Of a stretch of DNA of 40,618 nucleotides, positions 15,670 to 23,834 are shown piece after piece. A program made the position numbers and the translations under genes. Position 1 is the first letter of the stretch. The number at the start of each line of letters is the position of its first letter. The stretch is taken from the NCBI GenBank assembly GCA_012728375.1, contig JAAYFF010000068.1, forward strand, positions 1-40,618. Direction: 5' to 3'. The DNA comes from Bacillota bacterium. GTDB lineage: Bacteria > Bacillota > Dethiobacteria > DTU022 > UBA8154. The notes below the pieces were generated by a model. That model did not search any database. It was not told where the DNA came from and saw only the letters and a list, made by a program, of their open reading frames with translations.

Positions 15670-17334
15670 ATGCTCTCCCCAAAAGGCAAGACCCCCTATA
15701 CCGCGCTTTACCGCCAATGGCGTCCCCAACTTTTTTCCCAGGTTGTGGGACAGGAACATGTTACCCGCACCCTGCAGAACGCGCTTGCCAGTTCGAGGGT
15801 AGCCCATGCCTACCTCTTTTGCGGGCTCAGGGGGACGGGCAAAACAACTATGGCCAAATTGCTGGCCAAAGCCCTTAATTGTCTGGAAGGTGTCAGCAAA
15901 GAGCCCTGCAATACCTGCCGCTCCTGCCTGGAGATCGCCGAGGGGCGCAGCCTTGATGTTATCGAAATCGATGCAGCCTCCAACCGGGGCATTGACGAAA
16001 TCCGGGATCTGCGCGAAAAAATCCGCTATGCCCCGGCTTCAAGCCGCTACAAGGTTTATATCATCGATGAAGTGCATATGCTTACAAATGAGGCTTTTAA
16101 CGCGCTTCTCAAGACGTTGGAGGAACCTCCTCCGGGAGTGGTCTTTATACTGGCAACCACTGAAGTTCACAAGCTTCCCCTTACGGTGGTCTCCCGTTGC
16201 CAGCGTTTTGAATTTCATCTTCTTGAGGCGGAGCCCCTCGGCGCCCACCTGGCGCAAATCTCCCGGGAGATGAATTTTTCCATCGATAAGGAGACCTGCA
16301 TCCTGCTGGCCCGCCTGGCGGAAGGCTCGGCGCGGGATGCCCTGGGCTTGCTGGAACAGTGCCGGGCATACGGCGGTGAACGGGTTGATTACGAGGAAGC
16401 CCTGGAAATTCTGGGCCTTGCCCACCCGGAAATAATTTACCGGCTGCTCTGCTCCGTTGCCGCGGAAAATATCGGCGACGGCCTGGCCATTCTAAGCGAA
16501 GTCGTCAGCAGGGGAAAAGATTTGCACCGTTTTCTGCGAGAACTCATACTCTATCTGCGCAAGCTGCTTTTGCTTCAGGCGGAGAACGGGGAGCAGTTCC
16601 TGGAGGATGTTCCCGGGTTTAAACCGTACCTTTTGGAACAGAGGCATACCTTTGACCATACAGTCCTTTTGGAAATGCTGGAGATCCTGCAGGAGCTCAC
16701 TTTTCAGATGAAGGGGGCCTCCCAGCCGCTGTTCCTTCTGGAGCTCGCCTTTTTGCGCCTTATCAGGGTCTACCGCTTCCGGAACTATCTTTCCCCCGGG
16801 GAGCTGTTCCGCCGCCTTGAGGAGCTGGAAAGCAAACTGCAGGACGTCGGCCTTTCCCTGGCAGAATCCGGGGATAATCCTCCCTGGGAGCCGGAAGAGC
16901 CGGCAAAGCTTCCCTGCGAGCCCGTCAGAAACAGCAAAAAGGTTTTACCTCCCAAGGAAACTCCTAGGGAAACTTTTAAGGAAACTTCCAGAGAAATTCC
17001 CGGAGAGGCTTCCCCCCGGGCTGCCGGGAAAAAAGGCGGGAACAGGGGACCGGAATTTTCCTTTAAAGGGCTGCTAAGTAAGCAAAACCAGCCGCCTTTG
17101 CCGGAGGATCCGCCTCTTCCGGAGCCTCCGCCCGAAGAGGAGGCAGAGATACCCCGGGGCAGGCTTTCCTCGCTCCTTGCAGAAAGTCCTCCGGAAAAAT
17201 CCCCTTCCGCTGCTGCCCCTTCCCGGCGAAGCAGGGGCGAGAAAACAAAAGGGGCAGGCTATGCGTCTTTAAAAGAAGATCCGTTTCTTGAGCAGGTGCT
17301 GGATCTCTTTAAGGGACGCCTCATTGATACATGA
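15670..17334 (+). CDS. dnaX: DNA polymerase III subunits gamma/tau
   Basis: 554 residues from ATG 15670, placed nine bases after GAGGTG; an in-frame TTG at 15646 overlaps that site. It is the clamp-loader ATPase that opens the sliding clamp and links polymerases at the fork. Seen: Walker A GLRGTGKTT (52-60), four-Cys zinc module (C71, C80, C83, C86), Walker B IIDEVHML, sensor/arginine-finger SRC (VVSRCQRFEF), clamp-loader domain III to ~residue 390, then a Pro/Glu/Lys-rich tau linker and a short C-terminal domain ending FLEQVLDLFKGRLID. First gene of the classic dnaX-ybaB-recR group. Confidence 0.96.
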   Translation: MLSPKGKTPYTALYRQWRPQLFSQVVGQEHVTRTLQNALASSRVAHAYLFCGLRGTGKTTMAKLLAKALNCLEGVSKEPCNTCRSCLEIAEGRSLDVIEIDAASNRGIDEIRDLREKIRYAPASSRYKVYIIDEVHMLTNEAFNALLKTLEEPPPGVVFILATTEVHKLPLTVVSRCQRFEFHLLEAEPLGAHLAQISREMNFSIDKETCILLARLAEGSARDALGLLEQCRAYGGERVDYEEALEILGLAHPEIIYRLLCSVAAENIGDGLAILSEVVSRGKDLHRFLRELILYLRKLLLLQAENGEQFLEDVPGFKPYLLEQRHTFDHTVLLEMLEILQELTFQMKGASQPLFLLELAFLRLIRVYRFRNYLSPGELFRRLEELESKLQDVGLSLAESGDNPPWEPEEPAKLPCEPVRNSKKVLPPKETPRETFKETSREIPGEASPRAAGKKGGNRGPEFSFKGLLSKQNQPPLPEDPPLPEPPPEEEAEIPRGRLSSLLAESPPEKSPSAAAPSRRSRGEKTKGAGYASLKEDPFLEQVLDLFKGRLIDT

Positions 17335-17385
17335 AAAGATGGCTTTAGAAAGTTTTGAGGCTTAAAAAGAAAGGGGTAGGATGAG

Positions 17386-17709
17386 ATGAACGGAAAAATG
17401 GGAAAAATGCTCAAGCAAGTGCAGAAAGCCCAGGCGCAAATTTTAAAACTGCAGGAAGAGCTTGGCCGGCGGACCGTGGAGGCTACCAGCGGCGGAGGTG
17501 CGGTGCGCGCCGTCTGCAGCGGAGCTAAAGAGCTTCTCGAACTGCATATTGACCCCGAGATACTTAAAGAAGAAGAAGCGGACGTGGAAATGATTCAGGA
17601 TCTCGTTATTACCGCGGTGAATGAGGCCCTTCGGGCTGCGGATAAAATGGTGGCCGACGAAATGGCAAAAATTACCGGGGGTATGGGTTTGCCTCCCAAT
17701 ATGCTTTAA
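17386..17709 (+). CDS. ybaB: YbaB/EbfC family nucleoid-associated protein
   Basis: 107 residues, normal length. ATG 17386 follows GGGGTAGGATGAG. N-terminal Met/Gln/Lys-rich helix (MGKMLKQVQKAQAQILKLQEEL), then the conserved beta core (VEATSGGGAVRAVCSGAKELLELHIDPE) and a C-terminal helix ending GGMGLPPNML. Homodimeric tweezer-shaped DNA-binding protein. Lies between dnaX (51-base gap) and recR (20-base gap) and is probably cotranscribed with both. Confidence 0.95.
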   Translation: MNGKMGKMLKQVQKAQAQILKLQEELGRRTVEATSGGGAVRAVCSGAKELLELHIDPEILKEEEADVEMIQDLVITAVNEALRAADKMVADEMAKITGGMGLPPNML

Positions 17710-17729
17710 GACAAAGGGGATAAGCTGCA

Positions 17730-18329
17730 ATGATTTTTTCTCCAGCTATTTCAAGGCTTATCGAGGCGTTCCGCCGCCTGCCCGGTATCGGCCCGAAAAC
17801 AGCGCAGCGCCTGGCCTTTTATGTCCTTTCCATGAAAAAGGAAGAAGTGGCGGAGATCGCCGGTGCTCTTCTGGAGGCTAAAAAAAGAGTCCGGCAGTGC
17901 TCCCGCTGCTTCAACTTGACAGAAGAGGAATTATGCCCCATCTGCCGCGATCCCCGGCGGGATGCCGGCTTGCTCTGTGTGGTCCAGGAAGCCCGGGATA
18001 TCTACGTGATCGAAAAAACCGGACAATACAAGGGCCTTTACTTTGTCCTGCACGGAGCCCTTTCCCCCCTGGAGGGGATCGGCCCGGAAGAGCTGAAGAT
18101 TCCCGTTCTTCTGGAGCAACTCCGCAAGGGCGAAGTAAAAGAAGTGATTATTGCCACCAACCCCAACGCTGAAGGGGATGCCACGGCCTTTTATATAGCC
18201 CAATCGGCAAAACCTCTGGATGTCAAGGTAATGCGCATCGGCTTCGGCCTTCCTGCCGGGGGGGATCTGGAATATGCCGACGAGCTGACCATGTCCCGCG
18301 CCCTGGAGGCGAGAAGAGAGATACTCTAA
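17730..18329 (+). CDS. recR: Recombination mediator protein RecR
   Basis: 199 residues, full length. Helix-hairpin-helix LPGIGPKTAQRLAF near the N-terminus; Cys4 zinc finger CSRC...CPIC; Toprim domain (LLCVVQEARDIYVIEKTG, ATNPNAEGDATAFYIA); Walker-B-like end (GLPAGGDLEYADELTMSRALEARR). With RecF/RecO it loads RecA on gapped DNA. ATG 17730 follows AAGGGGATAAG. The last four bases overlap the end of the convergent transglycosylase gene, and no terminator separates them. Confidence 0.97.
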   Translation: MIFSPAISRLIEAFRRLPGIGPKTAQRLAFYVLSMKKEEVAEIAGALLEAKKRVRQCSRCFNLTEEELCPICRDPRRDAGLLCVVQEARDIYVIEKTGQYKGLYFVLHGALSPLEGIGPEELKIPVLLEQLRKGEVKEVIIATNPNAEGDATAFYIAQSAKPLDVKVMRIGFGLPAGGDLEYADELTMSRALEARREIL

Positions 18330-18751
18330 CTATTTTGCTCCGGAAAAGAAGACCCGGATTGTTTGCCCTCGTGCTCTTTTGCATAAATGAGCACTTTTTT
18401 TATGTACTTTTTTGTCACCGGGAAAGGGGGAACCCCGCCGTACTTTTTCACGTTATGGGGACCCGCGTTGTAAGCGGCAAGTGCGCTTTCCCAATCCAGA
18501 AAAAGCTCAAACATCTCCTTCAGGTACCGCGCTCCCGCTTCAAGCTGCAAAAGGGGGTCTGCAGCAAGCCTTGCCGGTTCAAAACCCATTGCCCTCGCTG
18601 TTGACGGCATTACCTGGGTCAAGCCGATAGCCCCGCTGCTACTGCGCGCCCCTGGGTTCCAATTCGATTCCGCCTCGATCAATCCGAAAAAAATTCCTTC
18701 CGGTATACCGTGCTGCCGGGCAACAATAGCTGCCTGTTCCCGAAGATCCAT
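18326..18751 (-). CDS. Soluble lytic transglycosylase (SLT domain) without signal peptide
   Basis: 141 residues from ATG 18751 with GAAGGAG nine bases upstream; a TGA stop directly precedes the ATG in frame, so there is no hidden leader. The SLT fold has catalytic Glu28 in LIEAESNWNP, then SSGAIGLTQVMPSTARAMG, LEAGARYLKEMF and AAYNAGPHNVKKYGG. The enzyme cleaves the MurNAc-GlcNAc bond with anhydro product formation. Absence of a signal or membrane segment is odd for a wall enzyme; non-classical export or release on mother-cell lysis are possibilities. Its 3' end overlaps recR by four bases. Confidence 0.88.
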   Translation of the reverse strand: MDLREQAAIVARQHGIPEGIFFGLIEAESNWNPGARSSSGAIGLTQVMPSTARAMGFEPARLAADPLLQLEAGARYLKEMFELFLDWESALAAYNAGPHNVKKYGGVPPFPVTKKYIKKVLIYAKEHEGKQSGSSFPEQNS

Positions 18752-18867
18752 TCAATACCACTCCTTCTTCACTGATTTCTGACTTCTAGTCAGTATATGC
18801 CCGCCTTCCGAATAATGTTTTCTTTTCCGGCCAATAATAAGGAGAAAAAGGAAAGGAGAAAATTGCC

Positions 18868-19632
18868 ATGGGCCGCAAGGCGGTACTTGTCTTTATCCTT
18901 TTTCTTATTGTGAGCGGTATTTTTTTTATGCTTCCGGATACTTATTTTACCGCCAAGGAAAGCGATTACCGGCCGCTTTTTGTGATTATGGAAAAGGCCG
19001 GCGCTGCGGTTACAGGAGGAGAGCTGCACTACTGGGCTTCCCTTAAGGAAGTAGGCAGCGGAGAGTTTACGCTGCAGGATTTGGAAACCATTGCGGATGA
19101 GCTCGCTGTTAAACTGGCAGGACTGGGTGTGGAAGAAAGTGGAAAAGCACCAGTAAAGGAGGGGATGCATTTACTGGTACAGAGGGAGGGGCGGCTCTTT
19201 TGCGGAGCAGATATGAAACTGCTTCTCCAGCCGGTGGAAGGGGAAGGAGAAAGAACGGTTCATCTCCTTTTAATTCTTAGCGGAGAGCCCGGAAGTTTGG
19301 CGGAGCTGGCTGCCCGGGTCCCTGCCTTGCTGGCTGCCAACACGGTGGGAGGAACCATGTCTTTCTGTCTGAGCGGAGAGATCGACCGGGAGATGAAGAC
19401 CGACGAGATGGAAGAACTTGCCCGCCTTCTCGTCCGGGAAATAGGAGGAACATATGGGCAGGGTATTTGTGACGGGCAGATGGTTAGCGTTACCGGATAC
19501 TATCCCGGGCTGGGCCCTTATTTCCAGGCGGGTAGGGAACGTCTTAATTTGAATATTGCCCTGCGCGGCAATGACTTGGCCGGTAATACCCGCATTTGGG
19601 CAGGAACTCCCCTTATCTCCGGCTGGTACTGA
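18868..19632 (+). CDS. ywmB: YwmB family protein
   Basis: 254 residues from ATG 18868, with AAAGGAG upstream. A single N-terminal membrane/signal segment (VLVFILFLIVSGIFFML) is followed by a TATA-box-binding-like duplicated domain typical of YwmB: AAVTGGELHYWASLKE near the start and GYYPGLGPYFQAGRERLNLNIALRGN, TRIWAGTPLIS near the end. Its place immediately before murA and spoIID matches B. subtilis, where the gene is uncharacterised. Exported or membrane-anchored. Function not known. Confidence 0.82.
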   Translation: MGRKAVLVFILFLIVSGIFFMLPDTYFTAKESDYRPLFVIMEKAGAAVTGGELHYWASLKEVGSGEFTLQDLETIADELAVKLAGLGVEESGKAPVKEGMHLLVQREGRLFCGADMKLLLQPVEGEGERTVHLLLILSGEPGSLAELAARVPALLAANTVGGTMSFCLSGEIDREMKTDEMEELARLLVREIGGTYGQGICDGQMVSVTGYYPGLGPYFQAGRERLNLNIALRGNDLAGNTRIWAGTPLISGWY

Positions 19633-19643
19633 ACTCGCCCGGT

Positions 19644-19676
19644 GCCATTTCTCTAAAAGGGAGATGGCCACTTTTT
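19644..19676 (+). terminator. Hairpin with T-run between ywmB and murA
   Basis: GCCATTTCTC (19644-19653) pairs with GGGAGATGGC (19659-19668, two G-U pairs) around a 5-base loop; TTTTT follows at 19672-19676. It probably separates ywmB from murA. Confidence 0.55.
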
Positions 19677-19695
19677 AGTAAAGCAGGTGAACTGT

Positions 19696-20964
19696 TTGTC
19701 CAAGATCTATATAGAAGGAGGCGTTCCCCTCAAAGGAAGGATCCGGGTCAAAGGGGCGAAAAACTCCTGTCTGCCTATTATGGCTGCTTCCCTGTTGGTA
19801 CCCGGGGAGATAACTCTTTGCGAAATTCCCGATCTGGAAGATGTCCGGACCATGACGAGCCTGCTGCGCCTCCTGGGGGTGAAAGTCCGCCACGATCGCC
19901 GGAATGAAAAAGTTGAGCTTGACTCCCGGCATCTGATTACCTGCACGGCCCCGTACGGTCCGGTGCGGCGCATGCGGGCCTCTTTTCTGGTTGCCGGGCC
20001 GCTGCTCACCCGTATGGGCAGGGCGCGCATTTCCCATCCCGGGGGGTGCGCGATCGGTGTGCGCCCCATTGACCTGCACTTAAAGGGGCTGGTAGCCATG
20101 GGCGCTGAATTTACTATGGGCGACGGCTTTATAGATATTGTTGCTCCGAGGCTTACCGGAGCGCATATTTACCTGGACTACCCCAGCGTGGGAGCTACGG
20201 AAAATATTCTTATGGCTGCTGTCCTTGCTTCCGGGACAACGCGTATTGATAATGCTGCTGCTGAGCCGGAGGTGGTGGACCTGGCCAATTTTTTAAGCTC
20301 TTTGGGGGCCAGAATTGAGGGTGCGGGAAGCTCTCTGATTACCGTTGAAGGGGTGAGCTCGCTGAAGGGAGGCCTGGCGAAGCCTTATACCGTCATTCCG
20401 GACCGCATTGAGGCCGGAACGTTTATGGCTGCCGCGGCCATGACCGGGGGCGATCTTATTATTGAAAACGTTATTCCCGGCCACCTCACCGCGGTTAGTG
20501 CCAAGCTGACAGAAGCCGGAGCCGAGGTGGAAACAGCGGACAGCAGAACAATCCGGGTCCGGCCGCGCGGTCGCCCCAGGGCAGTGGAAATTAAAACGCT
20601 GCCTTACCCTGGCTTTCCCACAGACCTCCAGCCCCAGTTCATGGCTCTTCTCACCCTGGCTCAGGGGACCAGCGTAATCCGTGAAACTGTTTTCGAGAAA
20701 CGCTTTACCCAGGTGGAAGAACTTGCGCGCATGGGCGCGCGGATTCGCATTGAAGGGCGCAGCGCCATTATCACCGGCAGACAGTTTCTGCAGGGAGCTG
20801 CCGTGCGCGCTGCGGATCTGCGGGGAGGGGCCAGCCTGGTCCTGGCCGGGCTGGCAGCCCGGGGGATCACCGAAATCCGGGGGTTGCACCATATCCGCCG
20901 GGGGTACAGCCGGCTGGTGGGGAGGCTTCGCTCCGTCGGCGCGCGCATCTTTATCTCCCCTTGA
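19696..20964 (+). CDS. murA: UDP-N-acetylglucosamine 1-carboxyvinyltransferase
   Basis: 422 residues from TTG 19696 (AGGTGA five bases upstream), giving the typical MSKIYIEGG opening; GTG 19687 in the same frame overlaps the ribosome site. It transfers enolpyruvate from PEP to UDP-GlcNAc, the first committed step of peptidoglycan synthesis, in the cytoplasm. Lys22 (GAKNS), the flexible loop with catalytic Cys118 (HPGGCAIGVRP; the residue fosfomycin alkylates), the central GAGT-like SVGATENILMA and the DRIEAGTFM and YPGFPTDLQPQ blocks are intact. In synteny with ywmB and spoIID, as in the murAB (murAA/murZ paralog) region of Firmicutes. Confidence 0.96.
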   Translation: MSKIYIEGGVPLKGRIRVKGAKNSCLPIMAASLLVPGEITLCEIPDLEDVRTMTSLLRLLGVKVRHDRRNEKVELDSRHLITCTAPYGPVRRMRASFLVAGPLLTRMGRARISHPGGCAIGVRPIDLHLKGLVAMGAEFTMGDGFIDIVAPRLTGAHIYLDYPSVGATENILMAAVLASGTTRIDNAAAEPEVVDLANFLSSLGARIEGAGSSLITVEGVSSLKGGLAKPYTVIPDRIEAGTFMAAAAMTGGDLIIENVIPGHLTAVSAKLTEAGAEVETADSRTIRVRPRGRPRAVEIKTLPYPGFPTDLQPQFMALLTLAQGTSVIRETVFEKRFTQVEELARMGARIRIEGRSAIITGRQFLQGAAVRAADLRGGASLVLAGLAARGITEIRGLHHIRRGYSRLVGRLRSVGARIFISP

Positions 20965-20981
20965 TTGAGCGGCTGTCCGCC

Positions 20982-22010
20982 TTAGTGATCGTTGAGCAGC
21001 CGCACTTCCGTCTCCCTGTAATAAAACTGCAAAATCTCAGGAAAAGTGTAACCCTGTGAAGCCATCCCGTCTGCGCCGTACTGGCAAAGGCCCACACCGT
21101 GGCCGTAACCCCTGGTGTAAAAAATGATCCGGTCGCCTTCAGCCTGCCAGCGGAAATAAGTTGAAGGGAGCCCTAAAAGGCGCCGGATCTCCTCCCCACG
21201 GTAAAGCTGCCCGGAGTTGCCGATTCTAAGGAGCATATTCCGGCCGCTGCCGCTCCTGGACACTACTTCCATGAGGGGAATATTGCCTTCCCCGAGAACA
21301 GGAAGGGCACCTGATTCCTTCCTGAGCGCGGCAGCATAGGAGGCCGGATCCATCTCCTGCTCACCGGTATAATGGGGGGAATGGCGGCAAAAGTTGCACT
21401 CCACGCTCTGCAGGTACGGTACGTCGCCGCCTCCGCTCCAGGCTTCTGCAGCTGCCTCCGTTTCTCCGCCGCAGGTGGAATGATAGACCGTCTGGGCCAG
21501 ATCCTCCCGGTACATCAAGACCGCGCCCCGTGTGGACTCCACGGCATTTAAAATCCTTTCCAGGTAAAAGGAAGCTTCTTTTTCAGGCCATTTTTCCGCA
21601 ACTGTGCGGATATCCTCCCAGGCTTGGCAGCATGTGCTGCCGGTACAAAGGTCCGCGCCGGGGTTTTTGCTGCATCCTCCCTGACGGACTTTTACCAGGG
21701 CATAAGTACGCGCGATTATTGCCTGCGCTTTGAGCGCTTCCGGGTGAAAGGAGGCCGGCATTTCTGCTGCAACCACCCCGGCAATATATTCCTCCAGAGG
21801 CAGGTCCAGCATTTTTTTTTGTACTGTGCAGTAAATTTTTAGATCCCGCACCCACGCCTCCGAAGCGGGGAAATACTTTGCCGGTGCACCGTCCAGGGGC
21901 CTTATCCCCTCCCTGCTTTCCCATCTCCACCAGCCCCCCACAAGGGAAGCGGGAAGAAGAATAAGCGCCAGAAAGAGAGACAGGAGATAAAGCAAAAGTA
22001 TTTTCCACAA
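20982..22010 (-). CDS. spoIID: Stage II sporulation protein D (lytic transglycosylase)
   Basis: 342 residues from TTG 22010, with GGAGGAAAAAACC upstream. An N-terminal membrane anchor (ILLLYLLSLFLALILLPASL) is followed by the SpoIID domain: LEEYIAGVVAAEMPASFHPEALKAQ with catalytic Glu83, ARTYAL, STCGG, the zinc-type Cys pair CNFC, and the end RGYGHGVGLCQYGADGMA. It degrades peptidoglycan in the septum during forespore engulfment, with SpoIIM and SpoIIP. A well-matched sigma-E promoter lies just upstream, consistent with mother-cell expression. It is convergent to murA (17-base gap) and divergent from the spoIIQ-like gene. Confidence 0.95.
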   Translation of the reverse strand: MWKILLLYLLSLFLALILLPASLVGGWWRWESREGIRPLDGAPAKYFPASEAWVRDLKIYCTVQKKMLDLPLEEYIAGVVAAEMPASFHPEALKAQAIIARTYALVKVRQGGCSKNPGADLCTGSTCCQAWEDIRTVAEKWPEKEASFYLERILNAVESTRGAVLMYREDLAQTVYHSTCGGETEAAAEAWSGGGDVPYLQSVECNFCRHSPHYTGEQEMDPASYAAALRKESGALPVLGEGNIPLMEVVSRSGSGRNMLLRIGNSGQLYRGEEIRRLLGLPSTYFRWQAEGDRIIFYTRGYGHGVGLCQYGADGMASQGYTFPEILQFYYRETEVRLLNDH

Positions 22011-22048
22011 GGTTTTTTCCTCCGGCTTAAATATTAAGCTATGAACCT

Positions 22049-22076
22049 ATTTTATGTTACCCGCCGCGGGAATATT
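22049..22076 (-). promoter_or_regulatory. Sigma-E promoter of spoIID
   Basis: Reading the minus strand: AATATT (22076-22071), a 14-base spacer, then CATAAAAT (22056-22049). This fits the sigma-E pattern (ATATT, 13-15 bases, CATACAnT). Transcription would start ~32 bases before the spoIID start. Confidence 0.65.
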
Positions 22077-22086
22077 ATCCATTACC

Positions 22087-22115
22087 GGATTAAAATCATT
22101 TTTTTGGGACATACT
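22087..22115 (+). promoter_or_regulatory. Sigma-F promoter of the spoIIQ-like gene
   Basis: GGACATACT at 22107-22115 fits the sigma-F -10 pattern GGnnAnAnT exactly; GGATTA (22087-22092) stands 14 bases upstream in place of the GYATA -35. B. subtilis spoIIQ is a sigma-F gene. Confidence 0.55.
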
Positions 22116-22156
22116 ATCCTATCATAGATTTCATAGATTTCTTGAGGTGAAAGGTT

Positions 22157-23371
22157 ATGCCTTTTTGGAGAAAAAAAACGGTCCAATTTTTTTGGAAGAC
22201 AACTTTGAACATGCTCAGAAACGTGCTCAGAATTAAGAAAAACATTTCCCATAATGTTTCCGGCAGGGACAGGCATGCAGTAAAGAAAGCAAAAGCCCCA
22301 GGATCGGCAATAAAAAATGTCTTCTCCCGCCGCTTTCTCCATCTGGGCGGAATCTGCCTGGCGGTATTTGTGCTGCTTGCCGTTGTCCTGCCCCGGATGG
22401 GCCTTTTGCCGGCACCGGAGATCCCCGGCTTGGATAAAGAGGGGTCTAGTTTGCCAAATGACGGGCCGGCCGGCGAATTTGCCCTCGATGATAACGGTTC
22501 TTCCCCGGAGACAGGGGCGGAAACAAAGGGCAGTCCCAATTACCTCCCGGAAAGCCCGCCGGCTGCCGAAGAAGAGCCCCCTTTGTTATCCGGGGAATCT
22601 TCCGGGGAGGACGGGGATAACGGTGCGGAAAACTTTGCTTTGAATACCGGAGGTGAGGCTACCGCTACCGGAGACGAGGTTGCCGCTGCCGAAGATTATT
22701 TTCCCGCTTCCCCCCCGGCATTGCCCCTTCCCAGCTGGTATCTCCACACAGCCTATGGAGATTACACCAGCGAAATTTTACCCTCAGGAGGACTGATGCA
22801 TCGCCGCACCAGGGGAGTCCTCCTTGCGGGGACGCCCGGAGCTTCTGTTTCGGCCATGTGGGACGGCGTTGTGGTAACTGCAGGTGAAAAAAGCTTTCCC
22901 TACGGAAATTTTGTTGTCCTGAAACATGAGGAGGGGTACAGCACCCTGTATGGGAATCTGCGCGAAATCTGGGTTAAAGAGGGAGAGGAGATCAGCAGGG
23001 GGGAAATTATCGGTCTTCTTCCCCATACCCCGGCGGCAAGAGATGGCGAACTGTCCGGAGATGGGGGTTCCGTTGAGCTAAACAGCCCGGACAGACAGGC
23101 GGCAACGCCTTCCACCGCGGAGCTGCCTTTCCATACCGTTGTCGGCGGCAGTTTTAACGGCCGCGCCGAAGAAAAGGGCGTAGGCGGTAAAGATCTTCAG
23201 CAGGATAAGGGACATTTTTCGGCAGCCTCCGACCGTCAAAGCGTGGAAAGGGCAGAGGGAGACAGCGAAAAGGACTCCTCCTTTCACCGGGGAAATCCTC
23301 TTCTTTACCTTGAATTGCGCCAGGGCAACCGTTATCTTGATCCCCTTCTATTCATTGGGCAAAGGAATTAA
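22157..23371 (+). CDS. spoIIQ: SpoIIQ-like membrane protein with degenerate M23/LytM domain
   Basis: 404 residues from ATG 22157 (GAGGTG seven bases upstream). Basic N-terminus, one membrane span (~56-78), an acidic Pro/Gly/Ser-rich linker (~85-190), then a LytM fold (from ~200: AGTPGASVSAMWDGVVVTAG, NFVVLKHEEGYSTLYGNL, EEISRGEIIGLL). Zinc ligands are mostly lost: H215 remains, but the Asp position is R219, the LYGH His is N267, and the HLH motif reads LLY (382-384). A polar insert of ~85 residues splits the domain before PLLYLELRQGN. Position between spoIID and spoIIID and a sigma-F-like promoter point to SpoIIQ, the forespore half of the SpoIIQ-SpoIIIAH channel; here it would be structural, not enzymatic. 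Confidence 0.83.
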   Translation: MPFWRKKTVQFFWKTTLNMLRNVLRIKKNISHNVSGRDRHAVKKAKAPGSAIKNVFSRRFLHLGGICLAVFVLLAVVLPRMGLLPAPEIPGLDKEGSSLPNDGPAGEFALDDNGSSPETGAETKGSPNYLPESPPAAEEEPPLLSGESSGEDGDNGAENFALNTGGEATATGDEVAAAEDYFPASPPALPLPSWYLHTAYGDYTSEILPSGGLMHRRTRGVLLAGTPGASVSAMWDGVVVTAGEKSFPYGNFVVLKHEEGYSTLYGNLREIWVKEGEEISRGEIIGLLPHTPAARDGELSGDGGSVELNSPDRQAATPSTAELPFHTVVGGSFNGRAEEKGVGGKDLQQDKGHFSAASDRQSVERAEGDSEKDSSFHRGNPLLYLELRQGNRYLDPLLFIGQRN

Positions 23372-23394
23372 TACGAAGAGCGCTACATATAAAT
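23366..23394 (+). promoter_or_regulatory. Possible sigma-E promoter of spoIIID
   Basis: CATATAAAT (23386-23394) resembles the sigma-E -10; an AT-rich AATTA lies about 15 bases upstream. The -35 match is poor. Confidence 0.3.
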
Positions 23395-23425
23395 TTACTA
23401 ATGCCAGCTAAAGGGGGGCGGCCCC

Positions 23426-23722
23426 ATGCAGGATTACATCATGCAGAGAGTAATCGATGTTGCCAACTATATTTTAGATACAGGCTATACAGTCAGACAG
23501 ACAGCCCAAGTTTTTGGCGTCAGCAAGAGCACTGTGCATAAAGACGTTACGGAACGTCTTCCCCAGATTAATGAAAATCTAGCGCAGGATGTCCGCGTTG
23601 TGCTGGAAAAAAATAAGGCGGAACGCCATTTGCGCGGAGGAGAAGCGACCCGCCTGAAATACAGCTCTTTACGTCGGAAGCAAGCCGGATCTGCCCAGGA
23701 AAATGCGCTTTTAAAAGACTAA
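23426..23722 (+). CDS. spoIIID: Stage III sporulation protein D, transcriptional regulator
   Basis: 98 residues (B. subtilis 93). ATG 23426 follows AAGGGGGGCGG. A helix-turn-helix at ~22-42 (TVRQTAQVFGVSKSTVHKDV) is followed by ERLPQINENLAQDVRVVLEKNKAERHLRGGEATRLKY, nearly invariant in the family, and a basic C-terminal tail that makes extra DNA contacts. It activates and represses mother-cell genes between the sigma-E and sigma-K stages. It precedes mbl as in B. subtilis, with an 85-110 base gap that has its own promoter-like sequence. Confidence 0.97.
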   Translation: MQDYIMQRVIDVANYILDTGYTVRQTAQVFGVSKSTVHKDVTERLPQINENLAQDVRVVLEKNKAERHLRGGEATRLKYSSLRRKQAGSAQENALLKD

Positions 23723-23773
23723 TAAAAATTTTTACTAAAAAGGAAAAATAGGGAGGAATGTCGAAGTTTACCC

Positions 23774-23803
23774 TTGCAGGTCTTTTCAGGGTTCTGTTAT
23801 ACT
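23774..23803 (+). promoter_or_regulatory. Sigma-A-type promoter of mbl
   Basis: TTGCAG (23774-23779), an 18-base spacer and TATACT (23798-23803) lie about 30 bases before the mbl start. Allows vegetative expression independent of spoIIID. Confidence 0.45.
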
Positions 23804-23834
23804 ATCTATGCGCAAGGGGAGAGGTGCAAAGGAA

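Noticed and set aside
17029-17034. A6 run in dnaX that could cause programmed frameshifting to make a short gamma subunit
   Set aside because: The zero frame reads GGG AAA AAA GGC, so the E. coli heptamer A AAA AAG is in the wrong register, and six A residues are short for transcriptional slippage. A -1 shift would reach a stop near 17060, so it is not impossible, only unsupported.
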